Assembly (NCBI RefSeq): GCF_018320785.1
Contig: NC_054877.1
Span: 20,008,329 to 20,072,328, forward strand
Origin: Cheilinus undulatus
Lineage: Eukaryota; Chordata; Actinopteri; Labriformes; Labridae
Length of the DNA: 64,000 nt
Reading direction: 5' to 3'
Of this stretch, positions 1 to 31,624 are shown in pieces. The notes beneath the pieces are model-generated. The model saw only the letters and a list, made by a program, of their open reading frames with translations. It did not search any database and was not told the DNA's origin. A program made the translations under genes and the position numbers. Positions within the stretch are counted from its first letter, which is position 1, and each line of letters opens with the position of its first letter.

Positions 1-793
1 GAAAAATGACTTCAACCTTTCCTTTTAGCGATTATTAAAGCAGCCAGTTATCCTCTGGGAGTAGTATTATGAAAATAATGTTACACCTACACCACTGGGT
101 CAAGTTGTATGTGTCAAGAATACATTCACTGGTAAAGTTTGAAGCAATTTGCTGCATTTATTTGCATATGTATGAGGAAAATTGGCTATATGTAGCTCTG
201 TAGTGTTGCATTATTTATTTATAGCTGTTGAACAAATGCATACATCATTACCTAACAATAACTACAGTCCTTTTTTACACATGGAAATTTCTAGATTCCA
301 GGACAGTCTGCTCTTGACATCTTCTCTAGTTGCTCTGTCACATTCTGGCACTATAATGACAGATTTTGCTGCCTTTTTATCAGTGCTAATTTGACACAAA
401 CCAAAGAGTAGTTAAAAACATACCAGTAAGCAGAAATAGTATGAAGCAGTGCCATTACTTTTCAAAGATTGCATAGGTCATGCTCCTGTGCAAGATGTAA
501 ATGTTGTCATTCCCTCCTCACATGCTCATGGTGAACTTTCCTGAATATATTCTGCTGCAGTCGCCCATCGGCTCACTCTAGTTTCTTCTGAAAGTTTTAG
601 GGCACAGGCAGGGAAAAGTCCGAGTAAAGTTCAAGCAGTTCACCTCAAATTTTTTGTCACATTTTCATTTTTTAAGAACTTAAAAGAAGTGTTCCCTTTT
701 CAGGGCTCGTATCGTTACTAGTTGTTATTAGTATGTAGAGGGTGACAAGGCATGCTTTGTTTCTTAATGACTCCCTGACCTTCGATCCTACAG

Positions 794-19856
<19,063 letters not shown>

Positions 19857-22800
19857 GAGGTGAAAGGACCTGGTGGAAAACAAAGAAACAAAACAATCTG
19901 AACGCTCCACTCACCGCCCTCCTCTAATAAACTTAACACATATAAACAAATTATACAAAAAACATTTAAATAACCTACCATATGATGACCCCTCCCCACT
20001 CCAAAAAGACCCACGAGTGCTCATCCTAAAGCCTAAAAAGACCCCCCTCCTCTCTCTTGTTTTGCAGTCACAACCTAAAGTCCCTGCATGCTGTGCTCCC
20101 TCTTAGAAGAGACATACAACAAACTAAACTCCCAAACCTGTTCATTAACTCTCCTCTGCTGGGACTCGGGACTTCTTTTAGTCATTATACATGTAGACGT
20201 CTGCCATCTGTGAGGCTACCTGTTACCTGTAGAGAGTTCATATGTGGTCAGTCCCTTCTTTACTCATTATTACTTCATTAACAAATCCAAGTTATGTGTT
20301 TATCATTAAAAACGCATAACAGTGCAAAGAAGAAACATGCACCTATTATATACTGTACATTACCTCAGTGTGGACTTGCCTAACTGCAGAGGTCTCAGAT
20401 AGCAAACAGATCTGCCAATTTAACATGAAGTAGCATGAGGGAGGTCAGGATGAAGTGGTACATTATGCTTATGTTTTTGTAACTGGTTCCACAAAAATAA
20501 CCCAGTATCCAGAGAAATAATTCATCTGGCTGCCTTGCTCCCAGTATGTGCTTTCTTTAATCCCTGTGTAAATGATAATCCTATTTATTGTCCCTGTTGT
20601 TGTTTCACTGCACTGTTACTTACTAGTGACAGGGGCGTTGATCAGTTTTGTTGCATGGCACTTTATCGTCTTTATTGAGTTAATGTACTGTTTTATTTAC
20701 TCTGTTGTTTTAACCAAAGCTATTTTTAACTGTTTTAAATCATTTTGTATGTGTGCTGGGTTTAAGATGTTATGGACAAATGTTGACATGTTCTCTTTCT
20801 TGTTAAGAGATGCCACTACGTGCAGTACATGTGAAGCTAAGCTACATGTTAGCTGGGCTTAGCATAGCGACTGTGCAGAACGTAAAACCTGTATACCAGC
20901 GCCTCTTAAGCTTGAGGGTTAGGTAGATGTAAAATGTCCTGATATTACTGGAAGTTGTGTTGGCAAAAACTTCCAGGGAAAGGAAAATACAAACTTTATA
21001 TAATGTGAGCCTAAGAGCTGCTGGTAACTGGACCTTAAATAAAGCTAGGCTAGCGGGTTTCCCTTGTTTCCAGGATTTGTGCTACACCTATGGCACTAAC
21101 TTTTATGGTGCATTTCCACTAAGTGGTATGGTTTGGTGTGTTTTATGCTTAGGAATGGGCTGCAGTAGGTCTAGCTTCACTCTCTACAGTCAGATATGTG
21201 CCCTAACAGAAATGTGATGATAGTACAGATTGGTTAATTTGGTAACTTTACCAACTTTTAACTGTAGAAACAGATGTTATTGTGTGTCGAAAGGAACTGA
21301 ATCAGCCCTATTGATGTAAATGCAGCTTTAGTTTGACTCAGTAGATCTTGAGTGTGCCGTTCCTCACAAGGACTGAAGTGATGCCCATCTTTAAGGGTTA
21401 TTGATCAACATGTCTGTTTTTTCTCTTCCTTAAGGTTGAAGTGTTTCTTCACACTAACCAATCATAAATTAACCTTTAATCTTAAATACACCAGGAGAAC
21501 TGCACTGGCAGTGTTTTGAGTAAGCAAAGAAGCTTTTATTCAGTCTGCTATGAGTTAGCAGAGTTGCTACATCTGGTTCTTTTTCTATATAAGTCTCGTC
21601 TTGTAGCTGAAATTTTAATTTACCATGGACCTGTAATCTGTGTGAGTTGCTTTGAGTGGACAAGAGCGTTGTCCATGCACCAGATAGTGCCTCCCTCTCT
21701 TCATCTCTTTTTCTTCTCTCCCTCTTTTATCATCAACTCGAACATCAAGTTAGCAACACGTGTCAGATTCAGCTCTTGTGTAGAGTAAAAGTAGTGGCTA
21801 CAGCTCTTTTTTATATTGAGGATTTTGGAGAGTGAATATTATCAATGATGCTCTATAGTATGTTGGTATAGCAGTACAGTAAAGCATATATCTCATTATC
21901 ATTGTAAATGTGGCTTTTTAAGAGAACCCCCTCTCTCAGCTTTTGTACTGTAGCTGCTTGATATTTTACAGCCTGAAGCTTGTGTCTCAAACCAGTACAG
22001 TATGGTAGCTCACAGATTTTATGTGCAGGGATGGTATTGAAATGCTTTTAACAGATGCTTATTGTTTTTGCACCTTACCAAGATGGCGCCAAATGATGGT
22101 TTGAAAACAGTGTTATGATTATAGTAGAGAAATGAAACAAATTCCTTACTCTTGTTCTAAATAATGATCTGAAATGGGCTTTTAGAAAATTTTACCATGT
22201 TTGTAAGTCTGATATTATTATTCGGGATGTAACAATGCTTCACGATACAATTAAAAATCAGCACAAAATGTGAATAGATCAGCCAAATATAGATGCTGTC
22301 ATACTTCTTTTTAATAATCACATAGCACTATCTGCTTTTAGCTTCAAATGTTTGATGTCAGTTTCTGATGCAGCAGCACTTATCAGTGTCATTTTAAACG
22401 AGAAAGTATGCATTTATATTTAAGTTTCTATGGAACATCAAAATGTAAAAACAGTATTACTTCTGTTTATGAAGCTGGTTAAAGGAAAGGGATATCTTGC
22501 CGTTTTATTGCCGGCGAATTAAACTGAAAGAATTGCATTTATTCAAACATTGACATATGTCATTGTAAAAGTGTAAAACCATAATAAAATGTGGGGAAAT
22601 TAGAATACAAACCCAGTATTATCATTCATATCATTTTGTGAGCAGAGTGTGTTATCACATCCTGAATGTAGCATTATCAATGGCATTATTTTGTGCTAAA
22701 CATTTTCTTTTCTAACATTTACTCAAAGACGTGGTCAGCCAGCCACTTTGTCTTTCTCCTTTTACTCTTGTTCCCAGTCCTACTGGTTATGATCAGGTTT

Positions 22801-24040
22801 TTGTCAAATCAGACTCAGAATCAGCTCAAAGAGAGTATTCAGGGCTCATTATGCTGCAGGCCAACCAACCTGCTAAGCTATGCTGCCTGATACTTAAAAA
22901 ACTCTGTTTAAATGATAATCTGCCCTTAGAAATGACTCGATTTGCTAATGCTTACTAAATCGTTTTGTGCCATCTTGGTGTGTTTCACTGTATTTGATTT
23001 GTAAATGCACACAGACATATCCTGTACTTTGTCTGCCTGGAACAGAAGACAAATGTAAAGTTTTATTTATGGATTTTAAAGGATGGATTATGTTCTTAAA
23101 GTATATTGCACTTATGGACAAGGCATCTTTATTTATTATGGTTTCATACGATCATATGCTGAGAATGTATGGAAAATCCTGTCCTAAAGAGGAAATGATA
23201 AGATTATTGCTGTTTTTTTAACCTCAGCTATCAAACCCCAACAACACAGCACAAAACAGAAGTGATTTTTTTAGTGTACATCTTGTGGATGACTTTCCAT
23301 GCTTCCAGCCCAAATATTTCAAGGGTATGGTGTTAAAAAAAAGAGAAAAAACTTCAAATGAGATCGCTTTAGTGCAATGGCCAGTAAATACCAAAAGGTT
23401 AATGAGTTGCTTATCATATTTCTGGCTGCTTTTTAACTGTCATAGCTCTGGATCGAAGCATGCAGGTCCATTTATCTTCTGCTGTCCCTCTTTCCTGCCT
23501 TATCGCTTGCTATAGACAACAGCCCACCCTCACCCTAACCCCTCCACCCTAATCCCAACCCCTCCCAAAGTGCTGCTTGTAAAGTATCGTCATTCATGAT
23601 CCTTGTAATGACTAACTGGAAACCTTCCTCTTGGCTCTGTCTTGTATATAAATGGAGATTTTCTGTGTTGGCTCTCATCACACAGATGATATTAACTCTC
23701 TCTTCCTGTGTATACCATGATGAATAAGAATAACAGGGCCTGCTGCTTCGTCAAGTGTCACCGCAGAGCAAAGAGAACCAAGGGGTCTGTTTTGCACATT
23801 TCAGCTCAGTTTGGATGGGGGTGGTTATTAACTAGGCGGGTAGGTGGTCCCGGGTTTTTGCTCGTTTGCTCTGAGCTGCTTTGACAGAAGCAGACTCAGG
23901 TCCCAGCCTGTGATGAAGTCTTAATCTCAGTGCTCACGTTTCTCTTTTAAGTGTTCTCGAGTTCTTTCTCATGTCTGTGGACACGTAACTAAAGTTGTCA
24001 AGAAAAAATAAGGCGAATAAATAAATGGGTGTTGAAACTT
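19857..24040 (+). other. kif1a 3' UTR with several candidate poly(A) signals
   Basis: After the stop codon there is no gene for over 4 kb. Canonical AATAAA hexamers occur at 19926, 21038, about 22582 and 24016. The last, in GAATAAATAAATG, precedes the first transposon block and is the best candidate for the distal end. A long 3' UTR with several poly(A) sites is usual for a neuronal transport gene. The short open frames in this stretch have no family resemblance. UTR extent is inferred and not seen directly. Confidence 0.6.
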
Positions 24041-24227
24041 AAAGTGTTTTGTTGTTTCTGATTTTCATTACAGAGTTCGTGTGCTTTGCAGAAAACAGGC
24101 ATATAGGCCAATATGTCAGCAGCTCTACAGAATAAGACACATCTGGGACTGCTGTTTACTCCTGTCATTTATTTAAACCATTAAACTGCAAATGTACCTG
24201 GTATTAGCAAGGAAAATAACTCATTTG

Positions 24228-24330
24228 GTCAATCAATATTTACTTGTTCAGCACCAAGCCATAGCCAGTTTTATCTCAGGACACTTCACAAACAGGGCAT
24301 GTCTAGACTATACTCTTTATTATGCTATTT
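24228..24330 (+). repeat. dispersed repeat family R1, copy 2, cut by a Tc1 element
   Basis: It shares GTTCAGCACCAAGCCATAGCC, ACACTTCACAAACAGGGCAT and GTCTAGAC with the copy at 16635. It stops at about 24330, where the Tc1 terminal sequence begins, so the Tc1 may have inserted into it. Confidence 0.45.
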
Positions 24331-24332
24331 TT

Positions 24333-25005
24333 AGTGCCCCTTGAATGTTTTACCCTTTTATTGATTTTATAAATTTGCTTTTTTCGGCAAAAAATGACAA
24401 AAAAGTCTTTAATGTCAAAGTGAAAAAGATTTCTACAATGTCAGTTAAGTAGAATTATGTAATGTAAAATAAGTGACTGCATAAATATTTACCCCATTCA
24501 AGTTAGCATTTAGTAAATAAACCTTTAACCACAATCACAGAGTCTGAATGGATAGGTCCCAATCAGGCTTCCACATCTGGACTCTGCAATTTTACACCCT
24601 CTTTTCATAACTGCTCAAGCTCTGTCAGGTTGTGTAGGGATCAAGTGTGAACAGCCCTTTTCTAGTTCAGCCACAAACTCTCTATTGAATTTAGGTCTGG
24701 GCTTTGACTGGGCTACTCCCAAACGTTCCCCTTGTTGTCTTTAAAGGGGACATATTTTACCCTTTTAAGACAAGTTTATATTGGTCTCAGAGGTCCCCAA
24801 ACTCATCCCCTGACTTTTAATCATCTTTTCTCTCAGTTGCTTTGAGTGTTCTTTTGTCCTTATGGTGTAATGATAGCCAGGACTACTGATTCACCAGTGA
24901 CTGGACCTTACAGACACAGGTGTCTTTTTACTACAATCACTTGCAACTTGTTCTCTGCACCCAGCTGATCCCCGTTTCACTAACTGAATCTGCTGATGTA
25001 AAATA
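24333..25005 (-). mobile_element. Tc1-like transposon, internally deleted copy (family A)
   Basis: Read on the minus strand this matches the Tc1 copies at 25717-27160 and 41703-43001. The left end AGTGCCCCTTGAATGTTTTACCC is a decayed CAGTGCCTATAAA-type terminus. Next come the transposase C-terminal end (reverse complement of the CTGTGATTG...ACTAAATACTGACTTG region) and then a jump to the 5' third (CAAAAGAACACTCAAAGCAACTGAGAG on the minus strand). The centre of the transposase is deleted and there is no intact frame. It faces the next copy in inverted orientation. Confidence 0.75.
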
Positions 25006-25099
25006 GCAGTAAACAACATGAGCGTTTACATGGGGTAAAAACACAGAAAATGGGTGATGCTAGTTTGAAACTTTTCTGATGACTCTCCTCATAGGGTCA

Positions 25100-25735
25100 C
25101 TGTGATTGGCTCCCTGCATGAAAACTATGCCTTATTGGTTGTGTGAATCAGACCTGAGCTTGTCTGCTTTGGATGAACTCTGCAGTTTCTCCTTGCTGGA
25201 GGAAGAAAATCTTTGGTGGTCTCTGGTAGGCTTTCTTGGCATGCTTCCTTCCTCCTCTCCATCAGCTCTGTCAGCCTCCTCAGCACTTGATCGTGCTTCC
25301 ACTTGTACTGGCCTGTGTCAGTGCAGTCTTGCAGCCTGTCAGAGTATGCTGGAGGAGAGCCTGGGTGGTCCCACAGAGTTCACAAGTCTGGTCTGTGCCC
25401 AGCCACTGCTGGAGATTTCCGGAACAGAGCAGGGTGTCATATGTTGTCTTAATGAGAAAGCTGAGCCTGGCTTGAGGCAGCCTCCAGAAGTCTATCCAGC
25501 TGATTTATTGGCTTGTAACATCCTCCCATGTTGTTCAGCACCAGTGCCTTAATTCTACTTCTCCCGCTCCATCCTCTGATCGCCACAACAATAAACTCCT
25601 TCCTCTCTTTCTTTCTGGCTTTCGACCAAAATTTGGGTTGATCACCACATCCAGTGCCTGCGTGCCCTGACTGGACTCTGCCCACTATTTCTTGGAATTT
25701 GTGTCTGTATCGAAATGACAAAAGTACCATCTTGG
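25100..25735 (-). mobile_element. LINE (non-LTR retrotransposon) fragment
   Basis: On the minus strand, broken frames read TCELCGTTQALLQHTLTGCK and TALTQ, then a Lys/Arg-rich stretch. This is the Cys-x2-Cys...His...Cys pattern found near the end of the reverse-transcriptase ORF of many fish LINE fragments. An upstream minus-strand frame (25449-25730) includes a Lys/Arg-rich KARKKERKEFIVV segment. Stops and frameshifts are present, so it is dead. The plus-strand open frame at 25106-25552 is only its shadow. It lies exactly between two inverted Tc1 copies. Confidence 0.6.
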
Positions 25736-27160
25736 ATGTGTTACCCTTTGATTGGTGTTATAAATCAAGCATTGTCAACATAATTGGCAAAACCATTTTT
25801 ACAGTTATGTCAATTAAACAAAATCTGTATTGTAAAGTAAGTGATTGCAAAAATATTTACCCCCTTTAAAGATACTGACCTAACTCAACAGAGGTCCAGC
25901 CACTCTGGTGCAAGTAGTCTCACAAATAGTGAAATGGAGATCCCATGTGTCTGGAAGTTCCAGTGACTGGTAAATCAGTATTCCTGGCTACCATTTTGTT
26001 ACAAAGACAAAAGAACACACCAAGCAACTCAGAGAAAAGGTTATTGAAAAGTATAAGTCAGGGGATGGATACAAAATATTTCCATGGTACTAAACATCCA
26101 GATTTCAGTCAAATCCATTATTAAGAAATGGAAGGAATATGGCTCATGTGTAAATCTGCCTACATCAAACCGTCCTCATGCAAGAAGGGAGACAAGTAAG
26201 AGAGGCCACCAAGACACCTATGACTACTCTGAGTTACAAGCTTCAGCTGCTGAGATGGGAGAGACTCTGCATTCAACAATTGTTGGCCGGGTTCTTCACC
26301 AGTTAAAGCTTAATGGAAGGGTGTCAAAGTTGAAGAGAACTCATATTAAAAGCATGTGAGAGACTCCATGGTCAAGTGGAAGAAAGTTCTTTGGTCTGAG
26401 AGACCAAAATAAGGCTTTCTGACCATCACACAGAACACCAAACACTGCACATTACCACAAACACACCATCCCCACTGTTAATCACAGTGGTGGCAGCATC
26501 ATGCTTTGGGGATGCTTCTCTGCAGCGGCCCTGGACGGTTTGTAAAGGTAGAGGGTGAAATGTATGCAGCAAAAGATAGAAAAATCTTGAAGGGAAAATC
26601 TGATTCAGTCTGCAAGAGAACTATGGCTTGGGAGAAGATTGATTTTCAACCAAGATAATTACCTGAAGCATACAGCGAAAGTTAGACAAAAATGTTTTTT
26701 AAGACAACAAGGAATGTTCAGGAGTGGCCCAGTCAAAGCCCAGACCTCAATTTGATAGAGAATTTGTGGCTGGACTTGAAAAGGGCTGTTCACACCCGAT
26801 CCCCATTCAACCTGACAGAGCTTGAGCAGTTTTACAGAGAAGAGTGGAGTAAAATTGCAGAGTCCAGATATGCAAGCCTGACAAAGACCTGTCCACACAG
26901 ACTCAGTGCTGTGATTGCAGCCAAAGGTGTCTCTACTAAATACTGACTTGAAGGAGATGATGCTATATGCAGGCACCTGTTTTACATTAAATGTTTTGAT
27001 TTAATTGACATTACTTTGTAGAAATCTGTTTTCATTTTACATTAAAAAGGTTTTCTGTAAGTTTTTGTCAAAAAAGACAGATTATATTGCCAATGATTCA
27101 CTTATAAAATCAGTTAAAGTGTAAAATATCACAGGAGATGAATACGTTTATAGGCACTGC
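25717..27160 (+). mobile_element. Tc1-like transposon with broken transposase (family A)
   Basis: The right terminus at 27142-27159 (ATACGTTTATAGGCACTG) is the inverted form of the canonical CAGTGCCTATAAA end. The left terminus is diverged. Transposase pieces are an HTH-like segment around 26084-26359 (SVKSIIKKWKEYG), a GGSIM-type block near 26490, a D-containing FNQDNYLKHTAKV near 26655, and [19 protein letters not shown] at 26723-26779. The last holds the DDE-family Glu in the IENLW motif. At least one frameshift separates the D and E pieces, so no protein is made. Confidence 0.85.
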
Positions 27161-28185
27161 TTGTTCCACATAATAAAATGAATTAAAACCAGCAACTGCC
27201 ATAAACTCTTACGCAATAATTATTTATGGAAGAAAATGAGTAAAACTTTATATTCAACCACCAGAGATTTAACATAGCACCACTTTTGCCCAGAAATATT
27301 TCATAGTGTATTATGTAGCCTCGATCTCTCTTGAACAATATTCCTTCAACTCACAATCTGTCCACAGCTCATAGTGAGTGTATTTCCACAGTTTGGCGCA
27401 AATGCATCTGCTTAAAACACTTTTATTCTATCCCTGCTTTAAGTCTTAGTTCTAGCCACCAATCTGATATGTGAAGAGGAATTTTTGACGTCATTCTTTA
27501 CTTAAAACTGCGCCAAAACACTAAGGATGTGTTCGAGAAAAAATAAAGGAGCATGAGAGAAGCTGCACTCACTTTGTTGTGAAATCATATCAGACCCATT
27601 CATTTCAGCTTAAAGGAATCTTATTTTGTTCTCTCTTTTGACATTTTCACAGCCGGGGACTTTAGCATATAAATAAAGCATGGAGCTTTTTGTCACAGGC
27701 AGAGACAACATCCTGAGTTGATGTGACTTTTTCTCCTCAGCACGTTAAAATTCAGGCTTGGCACGTGATAAAGTTGACTATAAATAAAAGGATTTGTGTT
27801 CTGCCCATCTCATGTTCAGAGAAGAGGATAGACAGGGCAGTATCTCTGCTTACAGAGCAAAATCATAAATAAATATTATAATATAAGGCTTTTTTATGCC
27901 TATGCACGACAGTTTGCTCTTTTGCTGAAGGTGAATGCTGAGACTGTCGTGTGTTTGTGCAGCTTCCATTATTGATTATGCACTCAGCATGTCCTCAGCT
28001 GCAGCAGACTAATCCCCTAATAACAGAGGCAGAAATACTGAGCCTGACACAAAGGCCCTGCATTGAGTGAGGGGCAGTCCACTCCCATGAGGCGCTGAGG
28101 TTACAGCGGACTATTGATAAACAATATATTTTGTAAAATAACTGTAGACCCTCTGTATTTGTTTATTTTTCCATCTTTTTCTGCT
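27160..28185. other. intergenic stretch with no recognisable feature
   Basis: AT-rich DNA between transposons. I see no exon-like frame, terminal repeat or tRNA-like box here. It contains scattered short runs such as TTTATTCTATCCC and an A+T-rich centre near 27855-27885. Confidence 0.5.
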
Positions 28186-28350
28186 TTATTTGATTGGACA
28201 GCTGAAGAGAGACAGGAAATACAAGGAGAGCGAGCGGAGAAAAATCAGCACTGGGATCAGGATTGAAAAACCTGCAACCAGTGCATTGGGAACTGTAGCC
28301 ATTGTACATGAGTACCTGCTCTACCCTCTGAGTTAGACCAGCACCCTGCT
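28185..28350 (-). repeat. tRNA-derived SINE copy
   Basis: It matches the copy at 10945-11105 in the same orientation (GGACAGCTGAAGAGAGACAGGAAAT ending CTACCCTCTGAGTTAGACCAGC). On the minus strand the head reads GTCTAACTCAGAGGGTAGAGCAGG, an A-box-like start, and a decayed B box follows (GGTTGCAGGTTTTTCAATCC). It is not a functional tRNA. Confidence 0.65.
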
Positions 28351-28495
28351 GGCCTTTTTCAGTGTGGCAAATGTTGAATACTTGGGTTTCAATCCATAGG
28401 CTAACAGTCAAGACATTTATCTGCCTTTGCTGTCTTTTCAGCAGTGCCTGCAGAGTAAGACACAGTATAAGAAACAGAAGAACATCATAACCATG

Positions 28496-29749
28496 TTCTG
28501 AGCATTCAGAAATGTTCAGACCCGCTTCACTTTTTTCAATTTTCTTATGCTAAAGCCTGATGCTACAACATTTTAAATACATTTTTATTCTCATTAATCT
28601 ACACTCAATACCTCTTACTGACAAAGAGAAAACAGAATTTCAGATATTTAAGCACATTTCTAAAAAAAATTAAACTAAAATATCTCACTGACACAAGTAT
28701 TCAGACCCTTTACTCAGGACTTAGTTGAAGCAGCTTTGGGAGTAATTACAGCCTCAAGGCTTTGAATTTGTCACAGCACACCTGACCAATGTCCCAGTCC
28801 CTATTGCTGAGAAACAGCCCCACAGCATGATGCTGCCACCACCATTCCACAGTGCTCGAATGATATTGGGCAGGTGATGAGGGGTTCCTGGTTTCCTCTA
28901 CACATAAAGGTTAGAACTGAGGCTAAACAGTTCAATCTTGGTTTAATCAGACCAGAAAATCATGTTTTTCACAGTCTGAGAGTCCTTCAGCTGCTTTTTT
29001 TGCAAACTCTAAGCAGGCTTTCATGTGTTTTGCACTGAGGAGAGGCTTCTGTTTAGCCACTCTGCCATAAGCCTAGATCAGTGGAGGGCTACAGTGATGG
29101 TTGTCCCTCTGGAACCTTGTCCCATCTTCACACAGGATCTCTGGAGCTCAGTCAGAGTGATCACCAGGTTGTTGGTCACATATCTTACTAAGGCCATTCT
29201 CCTCTGATTGCTCACTTTGGCCAGGTGACCAGCTCTCTGAAGAGTCCTGGTTGTGCCAGACTTGTTCCATTTGAGAATTATAAAGCCCACCTTGTTCTTG
29301 GGGTCCTTCAGTGCAGCAGTGTTTTTTGTAGCAACAATCCTGTCACTGATGCAGTTCCTTTAACCTCATGGCTTGGTTTTTGCTCTGATATGCATTGCCA
29401 CCTGTGAGGTCATCTATAGAGAGGTGTGTGCCTTTCCAAATCATGTCCAATCAATTTAACTTACCACAGGTAGACTCCAATCAAGATGTAGAAACATCTC
29501 AGCAAGAGAAATGGGAGGAACCTGAGCTTAAGTCTAGGTGTTTTTGTTCAGAACCCTTCTGTGAGTGTGATATTTCTGTCTGTTATTTTTAATAAATATG
29601 CAAAAATTTCTAAAATTCTGTGTTTACTCTGTCATGATGGGGTACTGAGTGTAGAATAATGAGTATATATGTATTTTCCAACTGTAGCATCAGGCTGCAA
29701 GAAAACTGAAAAAGTGAAGGGATTCTGAAAACTTTCTGAATGCGCAGTA
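28496..29749 (-). mobile_element. Tc1-like transposon (family B), transposase decayed
   Basis: The ends GCATTCAGAAATGTTCAGACCC and, inverted at the right, GCATTCAGAAAGTTTTCAGAATCCC form terminal inverted repeats of the common fish Tc1 type. The minus strand carries the HTH region in frame at 29078-29290 (KWNKSGTTRTLQRAG, TLTELQRSCVKMGQGSR). The reverse complement of 28800-28850 carries the [13 protein letters not shown] block (GGTGGTGGCAGCATCATGCTG). The frame is broken between these parts. A second copy of this family lies at 36810-37890. Confidence 0.85.
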
Positions 29750-30094
29750 CCTAAATTTATCTTTGGCACTATTTTGCAGTTTGTGTCAAATTCATACGCA
29801 GCTACTCATGATTCACACCCACCTCAAATTAGTCAGCACCTTGTTTTGAAAATATGACAGTGTACTCAGCTGTGATGTTATGTGCTGTAAACAGGGCTGA
29901 AAGCAAACGTCTATAAACAACTGAGGATTTCAGCAACTGTGAACTTCCTTTACATAGAAAACAAAAGAAAACATATCTGAAGAAACCTTCAACAGTTTCT
30001 AAAGAAGACTCTTGAAAATTTGCCTTCTCTCTCAGAGGCAGATGTTATTTGTTCTCTCTTGTTTTTATTCTCTCTCCCATTACTGCCCCAGCTC

Positions 30095-30565
30095 TCATCC
30101 TGCTCTGATCCCACCTATACTGGGTTTGAACCCTGAACCCTCACACTGTAATGCAGAGGTCCTAACCATTACACCACTCTGCCTGTCACTGCTGCCTGTT
30201 CGTGGGCTTGTTTTCTTTCTGCTATCATAGTTGAAGTCAAAACCCCATTTTTTGTTTCTTCAGGAGAAAGCAACATCCCTCCAGCACCACCCAGGAAGGC
30301 CGCAGGAAGAGTCTGAACCCTGAACCTTCACAGTGAAACATGGCAGACTTAGCCATTAGACCAGTTTGCTACCTTTCACAGATTGCTTTGGGGGTTTATG
30401 TCATTTCAGATCCCTCAGTCTTTCAAAATCCTACACTTTGTTCCATCTGGAAACCACCAGGCTCCATAAAAAAAGGCCCCTGGCCTAGCTTTGAACTCTT
30501 AAGTGTGCCATTTCAAGGCCTTAAGGTTAACCACAATACCACTGCACTGCAAGATTTGGTTTAAA
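30095..30565 (-). repeat. cluster of three degraded tRNA-like units
   Basis: Three short segments look like reverse-strand tRNA-derived SINE heads. 30098-30185 reads on the minus strand GTGTAATGGTTAGGACC, then GGGTTCAAACCC. 30308-30368 reads GGTCTAATGGCTAAGTC, then GGTTCAGGGTTCAG. 30475-30560 is weaker (GTGGTATTGTGGTTAACC). The first has the best A-box and B-box likeness. None folds convincingly as a tRNA by eye, so I read them as SINE debris. On either side (29750-30095 and 30565-31620) nothing else is recognised. Confidence 0.5.
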
Positions 30566-31624
30566 GGGTCTTGTTTCTAGTAAATTGGGCGTCTAAAACA
30601 GAGCTTTGACTGATGGAGAATCAGCAAAAAGAAAGAGGGGAGAGAAACTCTAGTGGAGTCTAGCTAGCAAGAGAGATCCCAGTTTGCCTTGTGGTATAGA
30701 TGTGGAAACTGCATGCACATGTCCATGAGAGCTACTGTTGTGGTGAGCGGGACTTTGAGACAACACTTCTTCAGGACAATTTAGATCAAGGATAGCAGCT
30801 GCAGCCTGCATCACTCAACATCCAGAGTTCCCTACCTTAATGAACGCCAGTGTTTTACAGACCTTCCTCAACCCTCTGGAGATAATTTGGAGAAACCAAC
30901 CCCAACCAGAAAAGCTGTATGGAAATTTGTCATCCAAGTAAGTTTATGGCAATTATTTTATTCTTCTACTAGCTGATAACAAGACAAGCTACAGTTGGTG
31001 CTATGTGTTTAATTAATGGAAAAAGTATCTGCTGTTGAAATGGTAAAGCTGAGCTGATAAAGCTAGTTTTGGATAATTTCTTGATTTTTCCTGATCAGAT
31101 AGGTGGAGGTGGAAGAGCATGTAGCCTGTAGCCTAAGCTCAAATTACAAAATTGTGCAAAAACACAGAGGCTCTCTGAGTGAAAAATAAAATGCTTGAAG
31201 TCTTTTCAACACAATGTATAATTAAGCCAGCATTTTTGATGGGAACATTTTTACCTCAAACTTGCTAAATCACGTGGAGAAACTATACCGATCTGCTGCA
31301 CTGTATAGCCTAGCTCCTTCAAGCTCATCCTGTTCATAGAGACAACACTCTGAAATCACTGGGAGCTAGCTGTAATCATAGCCAGAGTAAAGAACCCAAA
31401 GGCAAGACTGACAGTGCACTGACAAAAAGTCCAAATCTGTTAAATCAGCCCAAAGTTCAGTTCACAGGAGGTCAATCAAAATCTGTGCAGAGGTACAAAA
31501 TTGACAGGCAAATAAACGGTAATCAAAGAGGCTGAACTGGGTCAAAACACGAGGAAACACACAAGAGAAAAGAGGCCTCCAAAGTAAAATGCTCACTAGG
31601 GGTTCACAACAGTGTTCATGTTGG

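Noticed and set aside
23523-23566. interstitial telomere repeat
   Set aside because: CCCTAA occurs, but the units are irregular (CCCTCA, CCCTAACCCC, CCACCCTAAT). A C-run tract describes it better.
25106-25552. 148-residue plus-strand open frame
   Set aside because: The minus strand of the same bases carries the LINE-type Cys/His pattern, so the plus frame is a shadow.
30098-30185. possible tRNA gene on the minus strand
   Set aside because: A-box-like and B-box-like text is present, but no acceptor stem pairing is visible and two similar degraded units lie next to it. It is better read as SINE debris.
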